Source: a virus. From it: a DNA stretch of 40,870 bases. A program made the position numbers and the translations under genes. The DNA lies in IMG/VR virus record IMGVR_UViG_3300032829_000022, positions 1 to 40,870 of that record; one strand, 5' to 3'. This document shows positions 7,992-17,175 of this stretch, one piece after another. Numbering within the stretch: position 1 is the stretch's first letter; each line of letters starts with the position of its first letter. Below the pieces are notes generated by a model, which did no database searches, was not told where the DNA came from, and was given only the letters and a program-made list of their open reading frames with translations.

Positions 7992-9536
7992 CTACACGCT
8001 ATAGATGCTACCAGTTGACGCTGTTTTCGCTGCCGGGAATTTGGTTAGCAGGTAGGCATTGAGCGCGGTATTGCTCATTACACTCATGCTCTGGGCCAGC
8101 TCCTGCGCCTGGGTATAGGCCTGCTGGGCGGTAAGCGTTCCCTCCTGCACTTGAAGCTGTAAGACCTGCATCTGGGTTGCGAACGACTGCGCGTCTGCCG
8201 CTGCGAAGCCAGAATTCACAAGTTGGGCTTGGTCGTTGGCAAGAGTGGTGGCCGAGGTGAGACCGCCGGTCTCTCGGTTGATGAGAAGATTCTCGGCGCT
8301 GTTGGCGGCAGTCTGGCCAGCTGTCATCTTGGCCAGGTCTGTCGCGTCTGTGGTGGAGGCAGCGTTTACTCCCGTAGCCCAGTTCTGGGTCGCGCTAGTC
8401 TTGCCAGTGTCGGCAGCGCTTGCTAGCCCCATACCTGTTTGGGCCTGCTGCTGCTGTGATAGGAGCTTCTGATTACCATACAAGACACCCAAGTTTCCGG
8501 TAGCCCTTGCTGATGCGCCGCTATCACCCCATCCCGCCGACGCTGCTTTGCGATCTAGAGTGGTGTTGGCCAACTGCTGCTGCTGGTTCCAGTAGTCGTC
8601 GAGGTAGTTCGGGTTTGTGAACTGCCCCTGAACGCTGTTCCAATACTGCTCGGCATTGGACGGCTGAATGGACTCGGCCAGTGCCGCACTCGATGCGGTC
8701 GGTGTCCCATAGAAGCCGCTCGTTTGGTCGAAGTAGTTCTCTCCCGCGCCGGGTACGGTAAGGATGCCATTGGTATCGCTAGAGTCGGATGTCGACGATG
8801 TGGTCGCGGTGCTAGAAAGTTTTCCCTCAGATTGAGCCCAACTTTGATATGCCTGTGCCGAAGCTTCCGCACTAGACAGATCTGAGAATGTCTTTCCACC
8901 TCCGCCTGACGTACCCGCATAATACAAAGTTGGCGTCCCGTTGGCATCATGCGCGATTGGGATAACACCAACGGCGGATGACCCCAATCCGTAATCTTTG
9001 GACGGATCATAGGCTGTCCCGCCGGTCGTCCCAGACGCGTATATTTCGCCCGTCTTAGGGTCAATATAACCAGAGCCAGACTGTCCAGCTCCATATATGT
9101 CCCTGTAGTACCATGGATCGTTCTGCTGCGTAATCTGCTGCGATAGGTTGCCGCTTTTAATGAAAGCCACCTCATCGGAAGACATTTGCCTAACGTTTCC
9201 TGAGCCATCGTTATATTGCCAATTCCCAGATGCGTCCTGATAGGCAATGCCATTGCCAAACTTGTAGACTGAACCACCAGAAGAGGTATTTCCGAAGTAG
9301 ATATTGCCACTATTCGGATCATTGTATGAGCCTGTTGTCCCACCCCAATTGTACGAAGCTGTCCCTGTAGTTCCTTTGGCCGATGCAGAAGCAGCGCTGA
9401 CAGCCTGCGCTCCGGCGCTTGCCCCTGCGCTCTGCCCAGTCGACCATTGGTTGTATTCATCGTATGAAGTAAATGGCTTCCCGGTTCCAGGGTTTACCAC
9501 CTGCTGCCAGTCATTACTATCGGACGAGTATGGCAT
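7992..9536 (-). CDS. Gly/Ser/Thr-rich virion protein
   Basis: A 514-residue protein (MPYSSDSNDWQQVV...). The first 240 residues are Gly/Ser/Tyr/Asn-rich with loose repeats of YxDPxxGxIYxxG type (near 72-76, 155-172). The second half is helical, Gln/Ala-rich. GGAG lies upstream of the ATG. It sits between the glycine-zipper protein and the Pro/Gln-rich protein, so an ejection-complex role is inferred from position. Confidence 0.5.
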   Translation of the reverse strand: MPYSSDSNDWQQVVNPGTGKPFTSYDEYNQWSTGQSAGASAGAQAVSAASASAKGTTGTASYNWGGTTGSYNDPNSGNIYFGNTSSGGSVYKFGNGIAYQDASGNWQYNDGSGNVRQMSSDEVAFIKSGNLSQQITQQNDPWYYRDIYGAGQSGSGYIDPKTGEIYASGTTGGTAYDPSKDYGLGSSAVGVIPIAHDANGTPTLYYAGTSGGGGKTFSDLSSAEASAQAYQSWAQSEGKLSSTATTSSTSDSSDTNGILTVPGAGENYFDQTSGFYGTPTASSAALAESIQPSNAEQYWNSVQGQFTNPNYLDDYWNQQQQLANTTLDRKAASAGWGDSGASARATGNLGVLYGNQKLLSQQQQAQTGMGLASAADTGKTSATQNWATGVNAASTTDATDLAKMTAGQTAANSAENLLINRETGGLTSATTLANDQAQLVNSGFAAADAQSFATQMQVLQLQVQEGTLTAQQAYTQAQELAQSMSVMSNTALNAYLLTKFPAAKTASTGSIYSV

Positions 9537-9537
9537 G

Positions 9538-9921
9538 CTACTTCACTCCGGTTCCGGACCAAGAGCCTTGGCCAGTTGTCTTCGCTCCTCCACCCGTCCC
9601 ATAGAGCCGATCCCAATATTGTTGGGCAGGCCCATAGAAGGCGAGTGCCTTCTGTAGCTGGTCGATGTGCTGCTGGTAGTTTTGCTGGTTCATCTGGGCC
9701 ATGCTGGCGGCGATTTGGTCGAGGCTATTCGCCTGTTGTGCCGTAGCGTCTCGGCGCATGGAACTGGATTCAGCGCCCCCGAAAAGGCCAAGGAGTCCAC
9801 CACCGATAGCTCCCACGGCGGTTCCTATGCCTGGGATCGCAGACCCAAGGACACCGCCGGCAAGGGCACCGCTTCCAGCTCCACTGAGTGCCGTTCCGCT
9901 GTATAGGTCGCTTACGTTCAT
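9538..9921 (-). CDS. Glycine-zipper membrane-active protein
   Basis: A 127-residue protein (MNVSDLYSGTALSG...). I chose the ATG at 9921 over a TTG at 9942. Residues about 10-50 form a glycine zipper (GAGSGALAGGVLGSAIPG...GGGLLGLFGG), a sequence type that packs helices in membranes. A Gln/Met-rich helix follows. Short glycine-zipper proteins next to tail-hub genes are often ejection or pore-forming components of short-tailed phages; that role is inferred here. Confidence 0.55.
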   Translation of the reverse strand: MNVSDLYSGTALSGAGSGALAGGVLGSAIPGIGTAVGAIGGGLLGLFGGAESSSMRRDATAQQANSLDQIAASMAQMNQQNYQQHIDQLQKALAFYGPAQQYWDRLYGTGGGAKTTGQGSWSGTGVK

Positions 9922-9922
9922 G

Positions 9923-11410
9923 TCATACCCCCAAGACTTCAAACTCTTCCTGGGCCGAGACGATCTGAATTTCGTCCGTTCCAGTGTAGTCTACCTTCCA
10001 TTGCCTAGTCCTGTAAACACCGACGCTACGAATCAGAACCGCAGGGTTCGGATCGTCCGATAGCTTCACATCGCGCAGGATGTTCCAAGTGCCCTGATTG
10101 TCGCGATACGATATGCGGACATGCCCGCTTGGAGATTCTCCGTATGGTGGCGCGCTAGAATCCGACCACGTCCTCTTGAACTGAAGCATGAGAGTCCGGC
10201 AATGCTTCTGGGCCGAGGTTCCATGGTTGGTGAATCCGCTCACCATTTCAACGGTGATAGGGTCCGATAGGTCTGTCGAAGATGAGTCGTCGAGCTGGGC
10301 GATTGAGCCGTCGGAGAGTCCAACCAGAAACACGTCCTGCTCGGCCCAGTTGTAGGCCGAGGTGATCGAGACAGGTTTGGGAGCCGTCCCCCACGCTCTC
10401 CACTCGCACCACTTCGAGGCCACGGTGTCGAACATGAGCCCGAAGCCATCGGTTGGGAACATCCAGACGATGCAGTCGAATCGGCCAAACCGCATGCGGA
10501 AAGCCCAAGCGTCGGAAACGCTCTGCATAGAGCGGAGCACCTGGGCGATTGGCTTGGACACGTCATTGTAGGTTCGGCCATCGGTAATGAGACATCGTCG
10601 CTGACGGTCTAACATAGCGAACATGTCATCCATCGGCGTCACGGCGTAGGGCGATACAGTGCCGATGTTCATCGTCCGGCTTGGCGCGAAGTCGAGGAGG
10701 TTGTTGGGGTCATTCTCATCGAGAGCCAGCGCGGCCGGCGCGAAGACTTGGATCGTCTCAGACCCAAAGCCGAAGACCTCGTTCGTGTTATCCCACATCG
10801 CGACTAATGGGTCCGGCTTGGCGGCAGCCTGGATGTAGCTCGCTCCGCCCGTAGACATGTCCCAGTTCTCATAGGCTTCGAGTGGTCCGGTCCACCAGAT
10901 TTGCCCCGATTCCCCGGCAATCTGAGCGACCAAGCGCTGAGCGATGGCGCACAGAAATACTGAGTCTGGAGGTGGTCCACCTACGCCAGTGTTCTGGAGC
11001 CGAGCGGATAGTCCGGACCCTGTCCACTTTTGGATCGCTCCACCGCCCGCCACCACGAACATCTCTCGGCCAGAAATGAGAGATGGGCGAGCGTTCCCGT
11101 CGAGTAGCGTCGTGGGGTCGCTCGCGCTGGAAAGCTCCGTGATGTCTCCGGCGGTCGAAAGCGCGTGAATCTTGCGGTCTTCCGTCACATAGACGAGTTG
11201 CTCCCCAAAGGCCAGCATCCCGATGACGGGAGAGCCAGAGGCCCCGCCCGATGGGAAAGTGTTCCACGTGGAAATACCAGGCCGGCGCCGAACGACTCCA
11301 GCCGCATCGGGGATGGCATTGACCATCGTCGGCATGGCGCCGCCAAGCTCGGAAGCGCTCTTGTTCTCCGAGCTTGTGAAGTCGATGGTTGCTGTCTGTG
11401 CCTGTGGCAT
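9923..11410 (-). CDS. P22 gp10-like tail hub / packaged-DNA stabilisation protein
   Basis: A 495-residue protein resembling the P22 gp10 family, which sits between the gp4 ring and the needle and keeps DNA in the head. It begins with a short strand (ATIDFTSSENKSASELGGAMPTMVNAIPDA...VVRRRPG), typical of this family, then repeats beta-propeller-like blocks (LVYVTEDRKIHAL, EMFVVAGGGAIQKW, QIWWTGPLEAYENWD). The length agrees with gp10 (about 470). It lies directly downstream of the tailspike and the gp4-like adaptor, as the assembly pathway would predict. Confidence 0.7.
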   Translation of the reverse strand: MPQAQTATIDFTSSENKSASELGGAMPTMVNAIPDAAGVVRRRPGISTWNTFPSGGASGSPVIGMLAFGEQLVYVTEDRKIHALSTAGDITELSSASDPTTLLDGNARPSLISGREMFVVAGGGAIQKWTGSGLSARLQNTGVGGPPPDSVFLCAIAQRLVAQIAGESGQIWWTGPLEAYENWDMSTGGASYIQAAAKPDPLVAMWDNTNEVFGFGSETIQVFAPAALALDENDPNNLLDFAPSRTMNIGTVSPYAVTPMDDMFAMLDRQRRCLITDGRTYNDVSKPIAQVLRSMQSVSDAWAFRMRFGRFDCIVWMFPTDGFGLMFDTVASKWCEWRAWGTAPKPVSITSAYNWAEQDVFLVGLSDGSIAQLDDSSSTDLSDPITVEMVSGFTNHGTSAQKHCRTLMLQFKRTWSDSSAPPYGESPSGHVRISYRDNQGTWNILRDVKLSDDPNPAVLIRSVGVYRTRQWKVDYTGTDEIQIVSAQEEFEVLGV

Positions 11411-12961
11411 TTACCACCCGATGGTCGTTCCTGCCGCCCACGCCGTAGTTTGCATCAGCTTGCTTCCAGTCCATTGGAACATTGCATAGAAGAAGCATCC
11501 AGCCGCCAGGCCTGTCCCGATTCCAGGCGTCACCATGGAGAATTGGCTCGGGAACGTGGTAGCTCCACTCGTGCTAGTCGCTGCGCTGGTCTGGATGACG
11601 ATCACGTATTCACATCCAACCACGGTCGGGGCGACGCTCCAGGCGATAGTGCAGGTCGTGGCGTTCCCAGAATATGTGAGCTTGAAGACGTTGGTCCTAT
11701 AGCTAGGGTCGAACGTGAAGGATGGGTTTGCGTTTGCGTTCGTGACGATGTTGGTCGGTTTCTGCGTGCTGGTCCACGAGTTCGCAATGTCGGTATAGGC
11801 GTATCCGGCTACGTTGTTGACATCGGCAGTTAGTGCAGTCGAGTCATTGCCAATAAGGACCGCGCTGGCACTGTTAATAACGAACGAATTCGTCGCATTG
11901 TAGGCATAGGAACGTAGGACGACATCGATTGTCCCGCTGGAACCACCAACGTAAAACCCAGTGCTCCCGCCAGTCGTATAGCATCCCGCGATTAGGGAGT
12001 TACCAAAGCTCTGGAATCCTATCCCAGTGACGCATGTTGCTTTAGAATCGTATGCATTTACCCCGCTGGCGAGCAGATATCCAACGGTCTTGGTCGTCGC
12101 CGTGCATCCGACGATCTTAGAGCTCGTCACTCCATAGTCGATTCGGATACCATACGAGCCCTGAGCGTCGATGTTCTCGAAGACGTGGCCGGTGCCTCCA
12201 GTGACGCGGATTCCAGAGTATCCTAGCGCGCCTGTGTAGATGTTCGTGGCGCTGAATCCGCGAAAGGTGCATCCCGAGATGGTCGAGGCGGCCGACGTGT
12301 TCACGACGATCAGGTCGAATCCCTCTGTCGTGCATAGGATCGCAGAACGCTCTGGGCCGTTCCCGATGATGTTGCAAATTCCACTGACAGTCACGCTTCC
12401 GGTGACCTTGAAGAGGCCGTCTAGCCGAACAGACAGCTTTGCAGCGATGGCCTCGTTGATAGCCCTCTGTAGGGGAACGGTATCGTCTGCGCTACCATTC
12501 CCGACAGCTCCGAAATCCTTTGGACTAACGGCCGTATGTAAGGCGTCGTGGATGGTGCGCGCGACGGTTCCTGTGGCCCCAGATTCCCAGTAGGACGCAT
12601 TCTGCCCGATAGAGGTCTCAAGCTGGGTTAGGACCGTGTCCAGCGTATTGGGAACTGTGTTGAAGGTTACGTTGACCTGGGCGGCCTCCACGCTTTCAGC
12701 GTTCGTGGATAGGAGCTGCTGGGCGCCGAGGGCATCGTAGATGATGATCTCGCAGGAGCTAGGGACATAGACCGTAGCCTTTCCGGAGGCGTCGAGCGCC
12801 ACTGGCTGGGTCAGTGGCTGAGTAGCGGCTGGGTCGGCATAGACGGTGATGGCCTGCGAGGTACTGCCGGGAACCGTGAATTTTGCAGTGCCACTAGAGA
12901 TTGGCGCACCTGTCGCATTCATCGCGCCAGAAAACTTCAACCACTTGACTAGGCTTGCCAT
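11411..12961 (-). CDS. Tailspike with pectate-lyase-like beta-helix
   Basis: A 516-residue protein starting at MASLVKWLKFSG, with AAAGGACGG upstream and the start overlapping the previous stop (TAATG). Residues 1-130 form a head-binding/stem region. At about residue 145 comes SPKDFGAVGNGSADDTVPLQ, the classic opening of phage beta-helix tailspikes. Strand repeats with small and Asn residues follow to about 390, then a C-terminal beta domain. It probably binds and may cleave surface polysaccharide of the host; the catalytic residues cannot be read directly. A longer frame reaching 13030 lies inside the upstream gene and is not used. Confidence 0.75.
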   Translation of the reverse strand: MASLVKWLKFSGAMNATGAPISSGTAKFTVPGSTSQAITVYADPAATQPLTQPVALDASGKATVYVPSSCEIIIYDALGAQQLLSTNAESVEAAQVNVTFNTVPNTLDTVLTQLETSIGQNASYWESGATGTVARTIHDALHTAVSPKDFGAVGNGSADDTVPLQRAINEAIAAKLSVRLDGLFKVTGSVTVSGICNIIGNGPERSAILCTTEGFDLIVVNTSAASTISGCTFRGFSATNIYTGALGYSGIRVTGGTGHVFENIDAQGSYGIRIDYGVTSSKIVGCTATTKTVGYLLASGVNAYDSKATCVTGIGFQSFGNSLIAGCYTTGGSTGFYVGGSSGTIDVVLRSYAYNATNSFVINSASAVLIGNDSTALTADVNNVAGYAYTDIANSWTSTQKPTNIVTNANANPSFTFDPSYRTNVFKLTYSGNATTCTIAWSVAPTVVGCEYVIVIQTSAATSTSGATTFPSQFSMVTPGIGTGLAAGCFFYAMFQWTGSKLMQTTAWAAGTTIGW

Positions 12962-13668
12962 TACCAGTTCCGTCCTTTGTGGTTCATGCGGAAGTGAATG
13001 TTTCCATGCTGGACGTCTCCAGCTTTGCACTTGTTCCGCTTGTCATCGGCGAATTGCTTGAAGAGGCTTGCCTTTTCGACCTGGCTCGTGTCGAAACAGA
13101 CTCCTACCGCTACGGCGTAGGCAAGATATGGCGCCCAGGTCCGCTTGAGTTCCATCGTATTTGCGCCAGTGTCGCCACCGCGCAAGAGCCGAATCTTTGT
13201 GTAGCGGAACGATGTCGTGGACGAATCTGGAATAGGCCAGAACACCGCCGTGATGGGAGCAACCTTGTCTATGAAGCACCTGGAAGGTCTGGCTGTCACC
13301 GTGCTCTTGACGGCAATCTTCTGCCACTCGTCTCGGCTCATCGTCTTGACGATAGACTCCACCGCTCCGCTCGCGTTGACGATGCTTCCGATCACATCAT
13401 CTGGTCCTACCTCAACGTCGATAGTGTCAGAGTCCAAAGGGTAGTCGCTCTGGTTTGCAACGAGCGCAAGGGTAGTTCGGATCGCAGAGGTGAGAACCAC
13501 GCCTTCCGACTGGAGTTCATCGAGCGCAAACGACAGGTGGACATTCGCTTGGGCGATTTGTTCCTGGGTGGGTATGGCGCCGTCTGGCAAAAGCCCACAT
13601 AGACGAATGGCCGCCGTAAGGATCTGGTCGCGCTGGAAATCTGGCGTTGGGTTCGCTGAGATCGTCAT
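12961..13668 (-). CDS. P22 gp4-like head-tail adaptor
   Basis: A 235-residue protein with a helical N-terminus (QRDQILTAAIRLCGLLPDG...QANVHLSFALDELQSEGV) followed by a beta-rich middle and a helical C-terminus (ELKRTWAPYLAYAVAVGVC). This pattern matches the tail accessory factor/adaptor of P22-like and related podoviruses that docks onto the portal. It neighbours the tailspike and gp10-like genes. Four bases overlap the next gene (ATGA at 13665-13668). Confidence 0.6.
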   Translation of the reverse strand: MTISANPTPDFQRDQILTAAIRLCGLLPDGAIPTQEQIAQANVHLSFALDELQSEGVVLTSAIRTTLALVANQSDYPLDSDTIDVEVGPDDVIGSIVNASGAVESIVKTMSRDEWQKIAVKSTVTARPSRCFIDKVAPITAVFWPIPDSSTTSFRYTKIRLLRGGDTGANTMELKRTWAPYLAYAVAVGVCFDTSQVEKASLFKQFADDKRNKCKAGDVQHGNIHFRMNHKGRNW

Positions 13669-13895
13669 ACGCCTTCTCTCTTCTTGCCCTCTACGGGTTG
13701 AATCTCGCCAACGTCGGCTGCCGAGATGTCGGCCAGCTCATTCAGTGTAAGTCCGTCGAAGCAGTCCGGACACCGAATGTAACCATCGGCATCCGGCCCA
13801 CTCATCTCACTCCTATGCCAGAAGGAACCGCAGTAGTCGCACAACTCCGTGTAGTTGTGGAGCGGTCCGCTGTAGTGCCTTCCGATTGTTCTCAT
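13665..13895 (-). CDS. Small zinc-ribbon protein in the virion operon
   Basis: A 76-residue protein with two CxxC pairs (CDYC at 19-22 and CPDC at 42-45), a spacing expected for a zinc ribbon. The C-terminal tail is acidic, then basic. There is no strong ribosome site upstream, but its end is coupled to the adaptor gene. Function is unknown. It could be a small assembly factor or a regulator embedded in the structural cluster. Confidence 0.6.
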   Translation of the reverse strand: MRTIGRHYSGPLHNYTELCDYCGSFWHRSEMSGPDADGYIRCPDCFDGLTLNELADISAADVGEIQPVEGKKREGV

Positions 13896-13903
13896 GGTGA
13901 ATC

Positions 13904-13957
13904 AGGGCTGGGAAGTCGGGATTTAGGGAGTGCGCCATCGCCCAGCTCCCCAGCCCT
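13904..13957 (-). other. Long inverted repeat in an intergenic gap
   Basis: Arms AGGGCTGGG (13904-13912) and CCCAGCCCT (13949-13957) pair perfectly around a 36-base loop that has a nested GGGAG/CTCCC stem. It occupies the gap between the beta-helix protein gene and the zinc-ribbon gene. There is no T-run, so it is more likely an mRNA-processing or stability structure than an intrinsic terminator. Confidence 0.5.
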
Positions 13958-13963
13958 AAAGGG

Positions 13964-14947
13964 TTAGGCCAGAGTCGAACCCGTGCCGAACCCAACGGCG
14001 CGTTGACCATCAGTGTTGCAGGCGCAGACGTTCGGGCCGAAGCTCATTCCAGCGACGGTCCCCCATGCGGCGGCACCACCAGAAAGGACTTTCATGGTGG
14101 TGAAGTCGCACTCTCCAGTCACGCCTGCCATTCCGGTAACAGCCGCCGTGGAGTTGGCTAGATTGTTCCGGAAAACGCAGTCGTAGACCTGGATGTCGGT
14201 TGATGCCGTCGTGAGGAATCGGATAACCCCGACTCCGACAGCGGAGGTTGCTATCGAAATCGAAGTCCCGAGCAGGTTCAGTCGGGTTGCCCCAACGAAC
14301 TGGAATCCAGTCGTCGGAGTCCCGGCCGTTGCACCGTAGACGCGCGGAACCGAGATAAGCAGGTCCGTCGCCCCGGCCGTGGTGGTCACGCCGATAGTAC
14401 AAAGGGTGGTCGTATCGGTGGACATGCAAATCTGTCCGCCGACGATGGCACACCCTGCCGCACTGATCGTGATTGGAGCCGCAACCGTCACACCACCGCC
14501 CGCTGCCGGGCAGAAGTTCAGGTTGAGATTTTCCAACCTGACGTTTGCCTTGTTCATCAGGACGGTCGAGGTAGCGGTCGTCCATGTGAAAGTCGGCCGG
14601 TCACCAATCCCGCCTAGACCCACAATACGAACACCAGCCACCAACGGCCATGCGTTGGCGGTTGCAATGTTCTCAGTGTGGCCTGGTAGGCAGATGATCT
14701 GATCTCCCCGGTTGGCCGCGCAATAGGTGAGAGCCGTTGCGACAGACGGGTACACAATCCGCGTGCTAGGCATCGCGGCCGTGTACTGATCGTCGTAGTT
14801 GAGAACAGCCCCAGTCGATGCATTTCCGCGTACCAGGAATACTCGCCCAACGGCTGGCACGGCATAGCTTCCGAGCAGATCTACAGGCTCGTTGAAGTGG
14901 ATGCCGGTAACATACCGGGGCGGCATAGTGAGTTGACTTGAGTACAT
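13964..14947 (-). CDS. Beta-helix-like head decoration protein
   Basis: A 327-residue protein with AAGGAGGGG before its ATG. Residues from about 85 onward carry strand repeats of the parallel beta-helix type (VRLENLNLNFCPA, CAIVGGQICMST, DIQVYDCVFRNN). Located immediately downstream of the capsid gene, it probably decorates the head or forms a head fibre. An enzymatic role is not indicated. Confidence 0.5.
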   Translation of the reverse strand: MYSSQLTMPPRYVTGIHFNEPVDLLGSYAVPAVGRVFLVRGNASTGAVLNYDDQYTAAMPSTRIVYPSVATALTYCAANRGDQIICLPGHTENIATANAWPLVAGVRIVGLGGIGDRPTFTWTTATSTVLMNKANVRLENLNLNFCPAAGGGVTVAAPITISAAGCAIVGGQICMSTDTTTLCTIGVTTTAGATDLLISVPRVYGATAGTPTTGFQFVGATRLNLLGTSISIATSAVGVGVIRFLTTASTDIQVYDCVFRNNLANSTAAVTGMAGVTGECDFTTMKVLSGGAAAWGTVAGMSFGPNVCACNTDGQRAVGFGTGSTLA

Positions 14948-14956
14948 GACCCCTCC

Positions 14957-15886
14957 TTACGTGGTTCCGAGGATGAGCTTGCGCCAATTGCTCACGCCGA
15001 TAGCAGCGCGATAACTGACGCCATGGTGGGCGACCTCGGCGGCATTGTCGACCCACACCTTGCCACGAATCGGGCGACGGATGAGGTATCGAATGCCATC
15101 TTCAGCGCTCGTGACGCCAGCCCAGAATGTGGTCGAAACCGCGTCGTACCACTTGACCGGAATGAGGTTCAAGCCGTAGTCCTTGACCGTGTTCAGATCG
15201 TTGTAGTTGTTGCCGATGCTGTTCGTTGCGCCCGTGATATTCTTCCACAAGTCGAGCTGGATGACCGGGAAGGTGATGCCCTCGAACTCCAAGGAATCAA
15301 CAACCCCGTTTGGTCCAGGCATCAAGGTGCACATGGCGCGCATTTGGATGAGAGCCTGGGGACTCGGCGTCATACCGAGACCAGTACCACCGGCCGGGCC
15401 GTTCAGATAGTTACTCGCATTTCCACCGGACGCCAAAACGTGCGAGGTAGAGAAGAGGGCAACCTGATCGTAGCCCTGAATGGAAGTGGTTCCGTTGAGG
15501 AGCAGGTCCGCCACGTCGACATCCTGGGTGTTCCACGCTGACTTCTGAAGGCGCTTGGACGCGTTCAGAATCTTGTCGTACTTGACGTCTTCCATCGCTT
15601 CTTCGGTGATAGGGACCTCAAGCGCCATCGTTCGCGGGATGTAGCGCTTGGTGCCACCGATGATGATCCCTTGGGGCTGCATGATCGCGCCTTCTTCCTT
15701 CTCAGAAAGGAAGGTCGTGCCAGCAACCTCGATGTCATCAGCATAGCCGTCTGGCATCGTCTCCGTGGTGCAGAGCTTGCCCTTGCCGATGCAGACCTGA
15801 GTCTTGCTCAAATCCTCGGTAAGGATGCCGTCAATCGTCTTCTTCATGGCCTTCCAGGCCGCATTGCTTGTTACAAAGGTAGACAT
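14957..15886 (-). CDS. Major capsid protein
   Basis: A 309-residue protein between a decoration-type gene and the beta-helix protein. Features fitting an HK97-fold capsid include a helical N-arm (VTSNAAWKAMKKTIDGIL), the basic/acidic E-loop region near 55-100, a long helix with ITEEAMEDVKYDKIL, and a C-terminal beta section (IRYLIRRPIRGKVWVDNAAEVAHHGVSYRAAIG). The size matches compact capsid proteins without a fused scaffold. The strong ribosome site (AGGAAGGAC) fits high expression. It resembles Mu gpT-type heads only loosely. Confidence 0.75.
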   Translation of the reverse strand: MSTFVTSNAAWKAMKKTIDGILTEDLSKTQVCIGKGKLCTTETMPDGYADDIEVAGTTFLSEKEEGAIMQPQGIIIGGTKRYIPRTMALEVPITEEAMEDVKYDKILNASKRLQKSAWNTQDVDVADLLLNGTTSIQGYDQVALFSTSHVLASGGNASNYLNGPAGGTGLGMTPSPQALIQMRAMCTLMPGPNGVVDSLEFEGITFPVIQLDLWKNITGATNSIGNNYNDLNTVKDYGLNLIPVKWYDAVSTTFWAGVTSAEDGIRYLIRRPIRGKVWVDNAAEVAHHGVSYRAAIGVSNWRKLILGTT

Positions 15887-15905
15887 GGTCTTTCGTCCTT
15901 CCTAC

Positions 15906-16547
15906 TTAGATCTGAGGCTGCATCAGAGCCGGGTTGACGCGGAATATACCCTTCCAATAGGTCTTGGTCGGGTCGTTGATGTAGCCTTGCAGGTCGTATT
16001 GCGGGATACGGACAAGGATGAGTTGGCCGTGGGTGGTATCACCAGGCGTCTTGAAGTTGGCGACGGTATCGGTCGTGTAGCCAGACATACCGTTCACCGT
16101 TGAGCCGGCCGTCGCGACGATATTGACCGACTGCCCGACGAGCGACTGTGCCGCCGTCTTGGTTGAGGCAGCGGTCGTGATGTCGACCTCGAACAGCATG
16201 TTGTCGACCGGAATGCAGAGGACCACACTGGCGAGCGGATTGTCGAGGGAGACGGTTCCGGTGTAGCTGGTCGAGGCGGGCAGATACTGCCCCTTGCGAG
16301 GTAGGCTATCTGGCCCAAGGTAGTTCTTGGCGGAAACCATCACGTGGGTTATAGGGTTCGCATCGCCGGCCGCGACTGCGGCGACGGTTCCGTCATTCAC
16401 CGTGACGAGTGCATCGCCACAGAAAAGGGCGGTTCCGTAGGCCGATGCCACTGGACGGGCGACGATGGGGGGAGTCCCGAGGCCGGGGCTTCCAATAAAG
16501 CCGGCGAACCGAAGTCCACCGCGCTGGGGCATTACGTTTGCTGCCAT
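15906..16547 (-). CDS. Head decoration protein candidate
   Basis: A 213-residue beta-rich protein (MAANVMPQRGGLRFAGF...), Thr/Val/Ala-rich, with AGGAGAA upstream. A small beta protein coded immediately before the capsid gene is often a capsid-stabilising decoration protein, and this one has the expected length. It could also be a minor structural protein. No signature motif was recognised. Confidence 0.55.
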   Translation of the reverse strand: MAANVMPQRGGLRFAGFIGSPGLGTPPIVARPVASAYGTALFCGDALVTVNDGTVAAVAAGDANPITHVMVSAKNYLGPDSLPRKGQYLPASTSYTGTVSLDNPLASVVLCIPVDNMLFEVDITTAASTKTAAQSLVGQSVNIVATAGSTVNGMSGYTTDTVANFKTPGDTTHGQLILVRIPQYDLQGYINDPTKTYWKGIFRVNPALMQPQI

Positions 16548-16556
16548 AGGATTCTC

Positions 16557-16973
16557 CTACTGTGGTGTGTCTGCCATTTGCTTGGCCGGCGTCCCGTCGG
16601 CAGAGCGCACGCTGTCGATACCGCCCGGTGCCTTTCGCTTACTCTCACGCGCCATAAGCACGGACTTCTTTTCGGCTTCGCGAGCTTCCCACTCTTCCTT
16701 GGGCAACCAAATCAGGATTTGGCCACCGAAAGAGATCATTCCATCTGGATGGACTCTTCCACCAACGACTCTTTCGCCATTGCGATCTTTTGGATCTACA
16801 AATAGCTTTTCCCATCCGGTGTCCAGGTGAAACTGGAGACCATGGATGTCATCGTTGGGGTTCGCTAGCTTGTACTGCTTGTCTGGCTTACCATTCTTGA
16901 GCTGGCCAGATTGTCCTGGTGCCGCTCGTCGGGTTCTCGGGTCTGCTCGTTCTACCGTGGGTTGCTGTGCCAT
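16557..16973 (-). CDS. Conserved-type head-region hypothetical protein
   Basis: A 138-residue hydrophilic protein (MAQQPTVERADPRTRRAAPGQ...). The middle is compact (LQFHLDTGWEKLFVDPKDRNG...), followed by a basic tail (EEWEAREAEKKSVLMARESKRKAPGG). GGGAGGAG lies upstream. It is the first gene after a terminator, so it probably opens the capsid transcription unit. Function is unknown. Confidence 0.5.
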   Translation of the reverse strand: MAQQPTVERADPRTRRAAPGQSGQLKNGKPDKQYKLANPNDDIHGLQFHLDTGWEKLFVDPKDRNGERVVGGRVHPDGMISFGGQILIWLPKEEWEAREAEKKSVLMARESKRKAPGGIDSVRSADGTPAKQMADTPQ

Positions 16974-17123
16974 GGACGCTCACTCCTCCCTCGCGGGTGT
17001 GAACGCTCGGTTCCGCACAGTCGGCGAGGGCGACCGGGAAATGAGCAACCCATCTTCTAGCTCTGGCCCGAACAGCGCGATGGAACGCCTGGGAATGAGC
17101 TTCAGTGTGTAAGGTACTGTACT

Positions 17124-17156
17124 AAAAAGCCGCTGTCAATTTCCATCGACAGCGGC
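17124..17156 (-). terminator. Intrinsic terminator between scaffold and capsid units
   Basis: On the minus strand a perfect 9-bp stem (GCCGCTGTC / GACAGCGGC, 17148-17156 with 17129-17137) with a 10-base loop is followed directly by TTTTT. It lies 19 bases after the scaffold stop and ahead of the capsid-side genes, whose first start codon is at 16973. On the plus strand only TTT follows, so leftward termination is the main reading. Confidence 0.85.
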
Positions 17157-17175
17157 TTTACTGTAGGTGATAATG

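Noticed and set aside
11165-11833. 222-codon open frame on the plus strand
   Set aside because: It is antisense to the tail-hub and tailspike genes, has Arg/His/Pro-rich out-of-frame composition, and has no ribosome site or recognisable motif. Unlike the HNH gene, nothing conserved is visible.
13964-14000. T-loop-like GGTTCGACTCT on the minus strand
   Set aside because: It lies inside the coding end of the beta-helix protein gene and no acceptor or anticodon stems can be drawn.
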